From positions 1 through 51,480 of the IMG/VR virus record IMGVR_UViG_3300025012_000123: DNA of 51,480 nt; one strand, written 5' to 3'. The stretch is from a virus. The notes beneath the pieces are model-generated. The model did no database searches. It saw only the letters and a program-made list of their open reading frames with translations, and was not told where the DNA came from. Position numbers and translations under genes: made by a program. How positions within the stretch are numbered: position 1 is the stretch's first letter; each line of letters starts with the position of its first letter. This document shows positions 22,098 to 29,341 of this stretch, one piece after another.

Positions 22098-22138
22098 TTG
22101 GACAAATCTGTCCATAAACCTTAGACATATCTGTCCAA
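22098..22138. promoter_or_regulatory. Tandem operator palindromes
   Basis: TTGGACAAATCTGTCCAT (22,098-22,115) and TTAGACATATCTGTCCAA (22,121-22,138). Both are 18-bp palindromes of the form TTrGACA-N4-TGTCCAw, centred 23 bp apart (about two helix turns), as for cooperative repressor binding. Confidence 0.75.
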
Positions 22139-22166
22139 ATCATTAGAATGTTGCGAATTTATGCAA
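22138..22166 (-). promoter_or_regulatory. Leftward early promoter overlapping operators
   Basis: Minus strand TTGCAT (22,166-22,161), 17 bases, ATGATT (22,143-22,138). The -35 matches the TTGCAT box of other promoters here; the -10 is weak. Operators sit on and just after the -10. Confidence 0.45.
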
Positions 22167-22439
22167 ATTTTAATGGTTATACATGTGAAAGTAGGGGGAG
22201 ATTGTAAGGACAGAAGTGACAAAAACATAACGATGCCTATCAATTTCAGCCCCAACCATGGGTCGGGTATTACCGTATTATAACGCAATTCCCATGCCCT
22301 TGACATTTTACAAGGTCGCATAAGATATATTATGTAAACCTATCTTGTAACACATTGTCAGAAATAACCTTAATCTTGTGACTTAAAGTTGTTAATCAAT
22401 ATCGTAGGTTAACATGGGCGGTTAATCCGGCCTGGTGTT

Positions 22440-22498
22440 ATACGGTAATACGATTCTCGCAATACGGTTATACGTTATCATGCAATACGGTACTATAC
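22440..22498 (+). repeat. Three iterons, ATACGGTwATACG
   Basis: ATACGGT recurs at 22,440, 22,462 and 22,485 (spacing 22 and 23 bp), each followed by AATACG, TATACG or ACTATAC. An inverted copy is at 22,269-22,278. The helical phasing suggests binding of an initiator or regulator. Confidence 0.65.
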
Positions 22499-22862
22499 CC
22501 ACCCCGAAACAAGGGGCACCCCCCTGGGTACGCGCAGGACTGACAGAGTACGTCAGTACACCCTCACCCACCCTCCCTTCTCTCCATGCGGTTTGCTGCG
22601 GATTTGCGCTATTGCCTATTCTTCCAGAGTACCGAACCTGCGTCCTAGAATTTCCCGGCATAAATTCGCTGGTTTTACGTACTTCCTGCTCGCTATGCCT
22701 GTTTTGTGGGGTCTGGATGGGCTGCTAAAAGGCTCAGGAAGGTGCCTTAAAGGGGTCGTCCTGCTGTTTTCAGGGGTCTGGGCGGGGTGTTTTGAGGGGG
22801 TGGGTGTTTTTAAGGCGTTCCAGGGGCTTAAAACAGCGTCCCGGAAAAATATGGCGGAAAAA

Positions 22863-23474
22863 TCAGTAAAAGTCGGCAGGTGTTTCCGGTAATTCGGCGG
22901 GTTCCTGGGGCTGAGGGGTAGTACCGGCGTAGAAACGCAGGGTATCGGGGTCATCTGGGGTGACTTTGGCGACGGACTGGAGGGTAGTTGGTTTATTGGT
23001 CGAAGCGATGGGGGACAGCGGGTCGGGTTTCGCGGACTCCCCTGATTGTCTTTTGTCTTTAGATTTTGTCTTTCTGATACAAGCTGCATTTGCATTTGCA
23101 TTATCAAGGCGCGCGTTCTTATCGCGTTTATATCGCGTTCTGAGCGCGTTTTTGTTCTTAGGTCGTTTATTTTTCTCGTACTTACGAGAGTACTCAATTA
23201 GAAACTTTGCCACTAAGCGCCCAAAATGCTCGTCACAAGTGCCAATTATGAAGCGTTCCAAAACAGCATCTTTTACCGTCGTCCATTTGTCCAAAGAGAT
23301 GTGGGCGATTGAGGCCAATTCCCGGTCGTCATTAGGTAGAGTGGCGCGTGGAATCTGGTCCCAGGCTTCGCATAAGAGATACATGTATGCTTTGACCTCA
23401 TCGCCGGACATGGCCAGGACGTGGCGGGAGCCTGACCAGTTTTTGGCATAAAGAGGGAAGTACGGGGCTTTCAT
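22863..23474 (-). CDS. DUF1376-type replication protein
   Basis: 203 residues. The N-terminal MKAPYFPLYAKNWSGSR, then MSGDEVKAYMYLLCEAWDQ and LPNDDRELASIA, match DUF1376/phage O-like proteins, a winged-helix family found at phage replication loci. The centre is very basic (KYEKNKRPKNKN) and the tail proline-rich and disordered. It lies next to the iteron region, consistent with an origin-related role. Confidence 0.75.
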   Translation of the reverse strand: MKAPYFPLYAKNWSGSRHVLAMSGDEVKAYMYLLCEAWDQIPRATLPNDDRELASIAHISLDKWTTVKDAVLERFIIGTCDEHFGRLVAKFLIEYSRKYEKNKRPKNKNALRTRYKRDKNARLDNANANAACIRKTKSKDKRQSGESAKPDPLSPIASTNKPTTLQSVAKVTPDDPDTLRFYAGTTPQPQEPAELPETPADFY

Positions 23475-23624
23475 ACTGGTCTGTTCCTTTAAAAAGCTCC
23501 ACCGCCCTGTGACCGGACAGGCATCAGGGGGTGGCCTTTTTGGGGAATGCCTTATCCTTACGGCGTCGGCATCAGCAAATTTTTAAGCGTGTGACTTGTC
23601 CGGTCACGCCATTAATATACTCTT

Positions 23625-23873
23625 TTACTTCAACCGCGTCAATGCGCTTTTTATTGCCGCCTCTTTCCTCAACCCAGGCTCCCACTTCTTCCCCCAGTCT
23701 ATCTTGCGCTTCTTCTTCGCCTCCTGGAGAAGATACAGGGCCATGAACTTCCCGGCCGCCTGCGCCGCATCCAGGGCTATCATCTGGGCGGCCTTTTTGC
23801 TGACCCCGTGTTCCCATGAAGCCGAGCAGATGACCGTATCGTAGACCGCCTTCTCGATATCCCCGGCCTTCAT
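23625..23873 (-). CDS. Hypothetical helical protein
   Basis: 82 residues from ATG 23873, preceded by GGAGG and overlapping the upstream stop. Helical, Ala/Lys-rich (AAQMIALDAAQAAGKFMALY). Unknown. Confidence 0.6.
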   Translation of the reverse strand: MKAGDIEKAVYDTVICSASWEHGVSKKAAQMIALDAAQAAGKFMALYLLQEAKKKRKIDWGKKWEPGLRKEAAIKSALTRLK

Positions 23874-24169
23874 CCCCGCCTCCAAGGTATCACAAACCTC
23901 TTCTTGAAATAATACTCAAAGGCACCGACCTGGATAAAGGCCGACTTAATCACCGCATCGACACTGGCAAACCCAAAACCAGGATGTTCCGGCGCAATCT
24001 CAAGATAGCACGACGCATTTCTGAGCACCCGGTCCAGCCATTTGATGCCAAAGGAGTCCTTCGCCCCGGCCGCGATAAGCAGGTATTCGGATTTGCGCCC
24101 GTATTCGGTTCGGCCGAAAACCTTGACCTGGATACCGATGTTTAAGATAACCGCCTCAAACAGTATCAT
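23870..24169 (-). CDS. Hypothetical protein
   Basis: 99 residues; N-terminal ILFEAVILNIGIQVKVFG, then a central helix with IKWLDRVLRNA. Alpha/beta composition, no recognisable motif. Overlaps the next gene by 4 bp. Confidence 0.6.
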   Translation of the reverse strand: MILFEAVILNIGIQVKVFGRTEYGRKSEYLLIAAGAKDSFGIKWLDRVLRNASCYLEIAPEHPGFGFASVDAVIKSAFIQVGAFEYYFKKRFVIPWRRG

Positions 24170-24170
24170 T

Positions 24171-24509
24171 TTATTTTTCCACCCTCATTAGGTGGCACTT
24201 GAAAACAACATCTTCTACAAGGATTGGGGCCGGGTTCCCAAACTGCGGACCTTGGCATAATCCGCCTGTCTTATAGCGTAAACACTTGGTAGCGCCCCCC
24301 ATACAGACATATTTCCGTGGCTTCGGCCCAAAAATATATTCTGCGATATCAATGCCATAGGTTGAGCGGCAGGCCGCAACCACATCCTCAATAATGGAGC
24401 GAAGGCAGCTCTTTTCATAATACGCCGTTTCGTTCAAACCATCGAAATGCTTTCTAATTTCAGACAGTTTACCCATACATCCCACCTGTTCGTTAAGACT
24501 TTTCGTCAT
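24171..24509 (-). CDS. Cysteine-containing hypothetical protein
   Basis: 112 residues from ATG 24509 (GGGGG upstream). Helical N-terminus (LSEIRKHFDGLN, SIIEDVVAACRS), cysteines in YVCMGGATKCLRY and GGLCQGP. No family. Confidence 0.65.
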   Translation of the reverse strand: MTKSLNEQVGCMGKLSEIRKHFDGLNETAYYEKSCLRSIIEDVVAACRSTYGIDIAEYIFGPKPRKYVCMGGATKCLRYKTGGLCQGPQFGNPAPILVEDVVFKCHLMRVEK

Positions 24510-24510
24510 T

Positions 24511-25008
24511 TTATTCCCCCTTGATAATCGACAAATCAATATCCGCCATCCACCCGTAGGTGTCCGCAACCTTCTTCTTAATCCGATTCCTTATCACGCC
24601 GGCCTTAACCGGGGTCTCGGAATACTGAACATAGAAGACACCGGCCTCCAGGATATCACCCGCCCGCCTGATGTTGATATCATATTCACCAAGGCTCGTG
24701 TCATAACTGCACTTCTCTTTGTGAATTCTGGAGAAATACCAATCCTTAACGATGATATATTTTTCATTCTCGCAAACAACATCAACTTGCTCAGAAACAA
24801 ACTCGTTCTGGTAGATGCTCCGCTGAAAGGCGTACAAAGAAACCTTGTAATGCCAAAGTTTCCTCCCAGAGAGAATAATCTTGGGCTCCAGTTCCGCCCG
24901 AACCTGCTGTTCTGTCTCATTCGCCACCTGTTCTAAGGCGCCCTTTAACGAATGACTGTCCGGCATCCCCAGCTCTTCCATAATCTTTTTGCATCGTTCG
25001 TCTGTCAC
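24511..25008 (-). CDS. Hypothetical phage protein
   Basis: 165 residues. The SHSLKGALEQVANETEQQVR helix followed by a beta-rich half (YKVSLYAFQRSIYQNEF, VSEQVDVVCENEKYIIVKDW) recurs in phage proteins of unknown role. Overlaps the MmcB-like gene by 4 bp. Confidence 0.65.
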   Translation of the reverse strand: MTDERCKKIMEELGMPDSHSLKGALEQVANETEQQVRAELEPKIILSGRKLWHYKVSLYAFQRSIYQNEFVSEQVDVVCENEKYIIVKDWYFSRIHKEKCSYDTSLGEYDINIRRAGDILEAGVFYVQYSETPVKAGVIRNRIKKKVADTYGWMADIDLSIIKGE

Positions 25009-25775
25009 TCCTGAACCTCCTTTAAAATTGTATCACATGCATTCCTGATACTCTGTAACCAATGCCGCTTCTCCTCCCCGCCATTCAGGGCCGTCCGCAC
25101 GCTGTCCTGGAAGCGCTGTTTTCCCCATTCTGCGTGGACCTGATAAAGGTCGAGCTTCATTTCTTTCATGGCCGCCAACGCTGAATCGACTTCCGTCTTG
25201 GTCTCCTGGAGCCGCTTGTTCACCCGCTCGGTCTCAAGAATTCGCTCGTCAACGGTTTTCCTCAACGTCTTCGATATTCGATAGCCTAGGTCGCGGTCGA
25301 GCACCCGGGTCTCCAGCCAGTCTCGCCAAAACTTCGTCTTATCTTTGTCATCATACTCTTCCCGCTTAACCTTCACCCGGCACATCATAACGTATTTGAG
25401 GAGTTGTGTGGGCTCCGGGATTTCCCGATAGGGGGCCTTCTTCTTAGTATAGAGCTTCGCCCCATTGACGCTCGCCCACAACAACCCGCATTGTTCCGGG
25501 GTTTCTGCCACAGATATCAACCCAGCCGGGCATACGAAATAAAGACAGTTGCAGGCCGGTAGGTATTTTGTCCATTTGTTATCGCCGATGAAATCCTGGC
25601 GCGAGACCTTAATCTCATACCCGGAATAGAGGGGGTGCGCCCAGCTCCGGTTCATTGCCCAACCGTCGAGGATTCCGAATTTATAACCCTGGCTCGGACC
25701 GTCCTTGCATTCGGGAATGTAAACGTCCTCCGCGTGCTTGGCGGCCAACAGACGTTGAATATCATTGGAGGTCAT
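25005..25775 (-). CDS. MmcB-like PD-(D/E)XK nuclease-fold protein
   Basis: 256 residues. D37-G-W-A-M-N-R-S-W and HPLYSGYEIKVSRQDF give the acidic and E-x-K residues of a PD-(D/E)XK core. WTKYLPACNCLYFVCPAGLI is the following strand/helix typical of MmcB-type DNA repair proteins. A long coiled-coil tail (about 170-255) is added. Role probably in DNA processing. Confidence 0.65.
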   Translation of the reverse strand: MTSNDIQRLLAAKHAEDVYIPECKDGPSQGYKFGILDGWAMNRSWAHPLYSGYEIKVSRQDFIGDNKWTKYLPACNCLYFVCPAGLISVAETPEQCGLLWASVNGAKLYTKKKAPYREIPEPTQLLKYVMMCRVKVKREEYDDKDKTKFWRDWLETRVLDRDLGYRISKTLRKTVDERILETERVNKRLQETKTEVDSALAAMKEMKLDLYQVHAEWGKQRFQDSVRTALNGGEEKRHWLQSIRNACDTILKEVQE

Positions 25776-25993
25776 AGCTTTTTTACTTTCGCTTCAACAT
25801 AAAGCAAGCATCCCTGCGTCTCCTTGATGAACCCCCCGCGAGTATTCGCACTCGCCAACTCGGAGTCCGTGAAATTAAACCAACCTAAATCCCTCGCCCG
25901 CAACCATTGGTTCTCGGATAAGAAAAAACAAATTTTGTTTTTCTCTCTCTTGGAGCCGGCCATTATTTTTATCAGCTCAGTCTTGTCGTTCAT
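25772..25993 (-). CDS. Hypothetical protein
   Basis: 73 residues from ATG 25993. A basic, mixed alpha/beta small protein (KREKNKICFFLSENQWLRARD). Coupled to neighbours by short overlaps. Confidence 0.6.
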   Translation of the reverse strand: MNDKTELIKIMAGSKREKNKICFFLSENQWLRARDLGWFNFTDSELASANTRGGFIKETQGCLLYVEAKVKKL

Positions 25994-26120
25994 TTCCAAC
26001 CCCTTCTTCGCTTTCAGCCCTTGTATCGCAACCCTCACAAGGATTGTCCATCACACAAAGACAAGCATCGTTATGCGGGTAAGGCTTGAGGTTCGAAGCG
26101 TATTGTGATTTCTTTTCCAT
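25977..26120 (-). CDS. 47-residue cysteine-rich protein
   Basis: MEKKSQYASNLKPYPHNDAC, CLCVMDNPCEGC: four to five cysteines in the middle suggest zinc binding. It overlaps the following gene start; no strong ribosome site. Confidence 0.5.
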   Translation of the reverse strand: MEKKSQYASNLKPYPHNDACLCVMDNPCEGCDTRAESEEGVGNERQD

Positions 26121-26128
26121 GAGAGAGC

Positions 26129-26317
26129 CTATGAAACTTCCTTGCCGGCCGCCCTATCCATCTCATCGGCAATCATTCGCAGGGTCTTGGCCTCGAACGT
26201 GAAAGTAACGGGCGACCGCGGGGGCTCCCAATCGAATGTCCCTTGGGTATTAGCGTGGAGGAAACCCAGATTTCCATTCTCCCCCTCGATGAATATCTTA
26301 ATGACCTTGCTTTTCAT
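26129..26317 (-). CDS. Hypothetical protein
   Basis: 62 residues from ATG 26317 with GGGGG eight bases upstream. Beta-rich (VIKIFIEGENGNLGFL), then a helix (LRMIADEMDRAAGK). Confidence 0.6.
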   Translation of the reverse strand: MKSKVIKIFIEGENGNLGFLHANTQGTFDWEPPRSPVTFTFEAKTLRMIADEMDRAAGKEVS

Positions 26318-26331
26318 TCCATACCCCCTGC

Positions 26332-26439
26332 TTAACGGCCTTCCTGCCATTTTATTTCAAGACCAACCCCATGCACGGCCCCACCCGTAGGGTTTTTGTC
26401 TGGGTCTGTCCAGTTTTCCGCTTTGTAATCTGCTAACAT
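26332..26439 (-). CDS. 35-residue phage protein (DPDKNPTGG)
   Basis: AAAAGGAAT precedes ATG 26439. ENWTDPDKNPTGGAVHG and LEIKWQEGR is a short conserved pattern seen in phage early regions. Function unknown. Confidence 0.65.
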   Translation of the reverse strand: MLADYKAENWTDPDKNPTGGAVHGVGLEIKWQEGR

Positions 26440-26457
26440 TTTTATTCCTTTTGTTTA

Positions 26458-26609
26458 CGACCTCGACCCCGACCTCGACCTCGACCCCGACCACGACCCC
26501 GACCTCGACCACGACCCCGACCACGACCCCGACCCCGACCTCGACCTCGACCCCGACCACGACCCCGACCACGACCCCGACCTCGACCACGACCCCGACC
26601 ACGACCCCG
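26458..26609. repeat. Hexanucleotide satellite, about 25 copies of CGACCH
   Basis: A pure run of 6-bp units CGACCC, CGACCT and CGACCA. It lies in the leftward transcript between two genes. All six frames are low-complexity peptides (Gly-Val, Ser-Gly, Arg-Pro). Higher order: blocks such as CGACCTCGACCCCGACCACGACCC recur. Confidence 0.95.
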
Positions 26610-26647
26610 CTCTATATTTATTTTTTTTTATTGCGTACATGCTCGAC

Positions 26648-26914
26648 CTATTTGAGAATAGTAAAACTCTCAATCATGCCGATTTGCACATACAAATCAT
26701 TGGGAAGCTCCTGGGCGTCCTTCCAGTTTGTATCGACAAACGAGCCGGTCTCATAAACAATTTTTGGCGAAGAGAGCTTGATGCACGTTTCGTTCACGCC
26801 CTCAAGCTTTCCGGTATAAATATAGTTCGCACAGAACGTGGTAATAGTTTTACCAAGAAGGGCAACCAAACCCTCGGATTCGACTTCGACAACTTGAGTG
26901 GGAAGCATTTTCAT
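26648..26914 (-). CDS. Hypothetical phage protein (YTGKLEGV..LSSPKIVYETG)
   Basis: 88 residues from ATG 26914 (AGGAG six bases upstream). A small beta-barrel-like protein with FCANYIYTGKLEGVN and KLSSPKIVYETGSFV, a widespread phage early protein pattern of unknown function. Confidence 0.7.
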   Translation of the reverse strand: MKMLPTQVVEVESEGLVALLGKTITTFCANYIYTGKLEGVNETCIKLSSPKIVYETGSFVDTNWKDAQELPNDLYVQIGMIESFTILK

Positions 26915-26937
26915 TGAAACTCCTTTGTGTTTATGTT

Positions 26938-27066
26938 TTATCTCAACCTGCAAATAGAACAAACCCTTGCTCCAGACGGCAGCGTAATCACCGGCCCGAA
27001 GCAGTACGGGCAGAACCCAATCGCGTGCGCGACCTTTCGGAACCAGTATTTAATTTTGTAGCGCAT
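26938..27066 (-). CDS. 42-residue zinc-ribbon protein
   Basis: Basic N-terminus (MRYKIKYWFRKVAH), then FCPYC and, about 17 residues on, VCSIC: two CxxC knuckles. GGGGAG lies eight bases upstream. It overlaps the tail of the next frame upstream. Confidence 0.6.
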   Translation of the reverse strand: MRYKIKYWFRKVAHAIGFCPYCFGPVITLPSGARVCSICRLR

Positions 27067-27230
27067 ACCTCAAACTCCCCAGGCTTTCGTTCAATTCCGT
27101 TCTGAATCCAAATGCACTTGTCGCCGTTTCCGTGATGATAAAGTCGAACATGTTTGACGCAGATAACATGCCTTCGCCCCCAAATGGTTTCCGCCTCACG
27201 GCTGTTTCCGCATTCATCGTGGATGCTCAA
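26988..27230 (-). CDS. Hypothetical protein, TTG start
   Basis: 80 residues. TTG 27230 overlaps the previous stop (TTGA) and has AAGGAAAA upstream. The core WGRRHVICVKHVRLYHHGN and CIWIQNGIERKPG looks like a small beta-rich fold. The last 30 residues overlap another gene and may be unselected. Confidence 0.5.
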   Translation of the reverse strand: MSIHDECGNSREAETIWGRRHVICVKHVRLYHHGNGDKCIWIQNGIERKPGEFEVCATKLNTGSERSRTRLGSARTASGR

Positions 27231-27454
27231 CGATTTTTCCTTTGCCGGTCAACATATCCGATAAGCTTGGTCTTAACCTCATCCCAGGAGTTCGCGCTAA
27301 ACACCGCCCACGCTCGGTTGTGACGAATAAGCAGATGCTTATCGTATTCACCGGAGTTCTTCGGGACAATCAGGCGCCCTTCGACGATTATGGTATTGAA
27401 CGCCCGCGGGTAGAAACGGGCAACCAGCGGGACAAGTTCTTCACCGCTTATCAT
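27227..27454 (-). CDS. Hypothetical protein
   Basis: 75 residues from ATG 27454 with GGAGG seven bases upstream. FNTIIVEGRLIVPKN and LLIRHNRAWAVFSAN are beta-rich, with a basic tail. Unknown. Confidence 0.6.
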   Translation of the reverse strand: MISGEELVPLVARFYPRAFNTIIVEGRLIVPKNSGEYDKHLLIRHNRAWAVFSANSWDEVKTKLIGYVDRQRKNR

Positions 27455-27644
27455 CTGAAGCCTCCTCGATTCCAACCACCTTCTTGCCTTCAGGGGTGGC
27501 CTCAAGGATTGCCAGAGCAGCGCTAACTTGCCCGCGCATTTTCTCGACTTCGCCGGCAAGTATCGTCACCGTGTCGGTAAGAACCAGGAGATTCTGGCGC
27601 ATGCCTAGAACATGATTCTGTAAATTGAACGGTAGTTGTTCCAT
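27441..27644 (-). CDS. Helical hypothetical protein
   Basis: 67 residues, one long amphipathic helix (HVLGMRQNLLVLTDTVT, LAGEVEKMRGQVSAAL) suggesting oligomerisation. AAGGAT upstream. Confidence 0.6.
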   Translation of the reverse strand: MEQLPFNLQNHVLGMRQNLLVLTDTVTILAGEVEKMRGQVSAALAILEATPEGKKVVGIEEASDDKR

Positions 27645-27647
27645 GGA

Positions 27648-27791
27648 TTAATCCTTGTCGTTATCGAGGAACTTAATCAAGGCCGCGTTCACAACCCACA
27701 TTATCGACCGGCCGGTTTTGCGGCAATAGTCTTTAACTCGCTTGAGAAGCGAGCGGTCTATTCGAGTGCTGAATTCTTGGAGTTGTTGCAT
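27648..27791 (-). CDS. Ribbon-helix-helix regulator (CopG/Arc-like)
   Basis: 47 residues: beta-strand QEFSTRIDRSLLKRVKDY, helix, then TGRSIMWVVNAALIKFL. This is a complete ribbon-helix-helix monomer, which dimerises to bind palindromic operators. It overlaps the end of the Ro60-like gene by 34 bp and is the only clear DNA-binding regulator in the leftward region, so it is a candidate for binding the 22,098-22,138 operators or the Y RNA promoter. Confidence 0.75.
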   Translation of the reverse strand: MQQLQEFSTRIDRSLLKRVKDYCRKTGRSIMWVVNAALIKFLDNDKD

Positions 27792-29101
27792 AGTTCCTCG
27801 TAACCTTTAAGGTAATTGACGACCGCCTCGGAAAACCCGTCGATGTGAACCCACGGCCCGTATCCGACGCCGTTCTTTGCCGACGCTACGTTTAGCATAT
27901 AGGCCAAGCCATTCGGCTGCGGAACAGGAGTCGAAGATTGTTCATCCGAGATAACGACCAGGCGCTCAGGTTTTAACTGATTCATGGCATAGAAAACAGC
28001 GGAGCCAAGTTCCGTGCCACCATGCGGCTGCGACTGAACAATCGCGTCCCTCAACGCAAACCCATGGCGTGATGGTATGGTCACTAACTGATTTGAGAAT
28101 GTCACGATTTCGATTTCATCGCATACCTCCCGGAGAACCATCGCCAAGCCGCATGCCGCGTCGATACGCTTCAGGTCTGATTTATCTGATATTTGCGAAT
28201 CCATCGAACCAGACACATCAACTAAGAGCGCTGTCTTACCGAGGAGTTTGGAATTGTTCTCCAGGTTCTTGAGCATGGCGACCTCAAGTTCGGGCTCCAT
28301 CGCCGGGGCAAACCGGGCGGCGGATATGAATCTGAACGGCAACACCCACTTGTAATCGGCGCCCAGGATTGCGGACTTCACGATTTTCCGGTCAACCTTG
28401 GCCTCTTCCATGTTCCGGATATTTTTGAGAAGCGCCATGGCCCCGAGCTTCCCTTCGGCAATTAAACGCTCCCAGGTCTCCTTCTTGTCGGCACCGGCCG
28501 AAAGATTGGTCTCCCAGGTGTCGGGGGTGGCGAGCTTGTTTTCGGCGACGCGCTTGAAGAGCTCCTGCTGGTCGATGGTCTTAGGTTTCGCATGGGAGAT
28601 AAACAGAACATCGCGGAGTTTGACGGCCCCATCCCGGTTATATTTCGCAAGCGAATATTCATCGAATTTGCAGAACGCCCGCGCCAAACCCTTTTTAACT
28701 TGGGCGGAAACCGTCTGGTCCTTATCGTCCTTGAAATAAATGGACAGAAACTCCGTCATTTCATCCGGGCGCTGAATCACGGAAACCAGAGTGTCTGCAA
28801 CAAGATGTTTGTGGGTGGCGAGTATCGCCATCGTGCGTACGATAAGCAGCGGAACGTGCCTGAGTTTCCCGTTCATACGGGCTTCAATGGCAATCGCCTG
28901 AGCGACCTCAGGCTTGACCTTTGAAACCAAATCGATAATACGCTCGGAAATCGAAACCCCGTTCTCATAGAATTCTTTTTCCCAGAGCATGCAGGACATT
29001 ACGGACCGACGCAATTCGGCCTCTGCGGTAATGCGGACAGCCGGCGCGCCCTCATTGGTCCTTACCGGAGGAAGCTTGGGCCTCTTGTTGAGTGTTGCCA
29101 T
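27758..29101 (-). CDS. Ro60/Rsr-like RNA-binding protein (TROVE + vWA)
   Basis: 447 residues. Residues about 25-270 form the HEAT-like TROVE ring (LRRSVMSCMLWEKEFYENGV, then AIAIEARM.GKLRHVPLLIV) of Ro60/Rsr. The C-terminal vWA domain has an intact metal site: D295-x-S-x-S (DVSGSMDS), T363 (GGTELGSA) and D386 (VISDEQ). Ro60 proteins bind Y RNAs on the outside and misfolded or degradable RNA ends in the ring, and in bacteria work with exonucleases and in stress survival. Three Y RNAs lie directly upstream on the same strand, as for bacterial rsr. Confidence 0.92.
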   Translation of the reverse strand: MATLNKRPKLPPVRTNEGAPAVRITAEAELRRSVMSCMLWEKEFYENGVSISERIIDLVSKVKPEVAQAIAIEARMNGKLRHVPLLIVRTMAILATHKHLVADTLVSVIQRPDEMTEFLSIYFKDDKDQTVSAQVKKGLARAFCKFDEYSLAKYNRDGAVKLRDVLFISHAKPKTIDQQELFKRVAENKLATPDTWETNLSAGADKKETWERLIAEGKLGAMALLKNIRNMEEAKVDRKIVKSAILGADYKWVLPFRFISAARFAPAMEPELEVAMLKNLENNSKLLGKTALLVDVSGSMDSQISDKSDLKRIDAACGLAMVLREVCDEIEIVTFSNQLVTIPSRHGFALRDAIVQSQPHGGTELGSAVFYAMNQLKPERLVVISDEQSSTPVPQPNGLAYMLNVASAKNGVGYGPWVHIDGFSEAVVNYLKGYEELCNNSKNSALE

Positions 29102-29122
29102 CGACGCTCCTTTCTAATAAAT

Positions 29123-29191
29123 GCCAGGGAACAAACGAGAGACGGGCTTTTTCTAACCAAAATAGAAGGAACCGTCCTCTACGCCACCGGC
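29123..29191 (-). ncRNA. Y RNA 3 (short form without tRNA module)
   Basis: Read leftward: outer stem GCCGG (29,191-29,187)/CTGGC (29,127-29,123), conserved loop strands TGGCGTAG and TGTTCC, second stem GACGG/CCGTC (29,176-29,172/29,145-29,141), and a terminal hairpin TTCTA-TTTTGGT-TAGAA. It has the same Ro-binding scaffold as Y RNAs 1 and 2 but no tRNA-like insert. It ends 22 bp before the Ro60-like start codon. Confidence 0.7.
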
Positions 29192-29203
29192 GGTTTTAAA
29201 ACA

Positions 29204-29331
29204 TCCGAGGAACATGCGAATACGGGTATTTTCGCGTACTAACCGCTATACTACAACCATCACTGATTGCACGGGAGTTGAACCCGTGGTCTCGTTCATG
29301 CAAGAAGTAACCGCACTCTTTCGCCATCGGA
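29204..29331 (-). ncRNA. Y RNA 2 (YrlA-type, permuted tRNA mimic)
   Basis: Outer stem TCCGA/TCGGA, then GGCGAAAG, an exact match to the GNCGAAN(0-1)G Ro-binding consensus as I remember it. Second stem GTGCGG/CCGTAT; opposite strand TGTTCC. Inside, the tRNA parts occur in permuted order: T arm ACGGG-TTCAACT-CCCGT, 3' acceptor GCAATCA, tetraloop GTGA (GNRA), 5' acceptor TGGTTG, and D arm GTAT-AGCGGTTA-GTAC. The anticodon-arm equivalent is irregular. Confidence 0.8.
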
Positions 29332-29341
29332 ATAAATAAAA

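Larger units (their letters stand above)
21992..22862. promoter_or_regulatory. 870-bp gene-free regulatory/origin-like region
   Basis: AT-rich on the left and G-rich on the right. Contents recognised: a leftward promoter with two overlapping operator palindromes (22,098-22,166), an ATTACCGTAT element at 22,269-22,278, three iterons at 22,440-22,498, and a G/T-rich stretch 22,700-22,840. No gene with a credible ribosome site or protein composition was seen on either strand. The combination suggests a replication origin and a control switch. Confidence 0.5.

Noticed and set aside
22302-22336. Rightward promoter TTGACA near 22,302
   Set aside because: No -10 at a proper distance (only TAAGAT at 15 or TATATT at 20) and no rightward gene follows.
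22616-23197. Proline-rich leftward ORF overlapping the DUF1376 gene
   Set aside because: It is an alternative frame of a clearly conserved gene, and its extension into 22,616-22,862 has no ribosome site or recognisable domain.
26357-26673. Low-complexity Val-Gly or Ser-Gly-Arg proteins encoded by the repeat tract
   Set aside because: They arise from translating the CGACCH satellite in different frames. A small 35-residue gene (26,332-26,439) explains the only conserved coding part.
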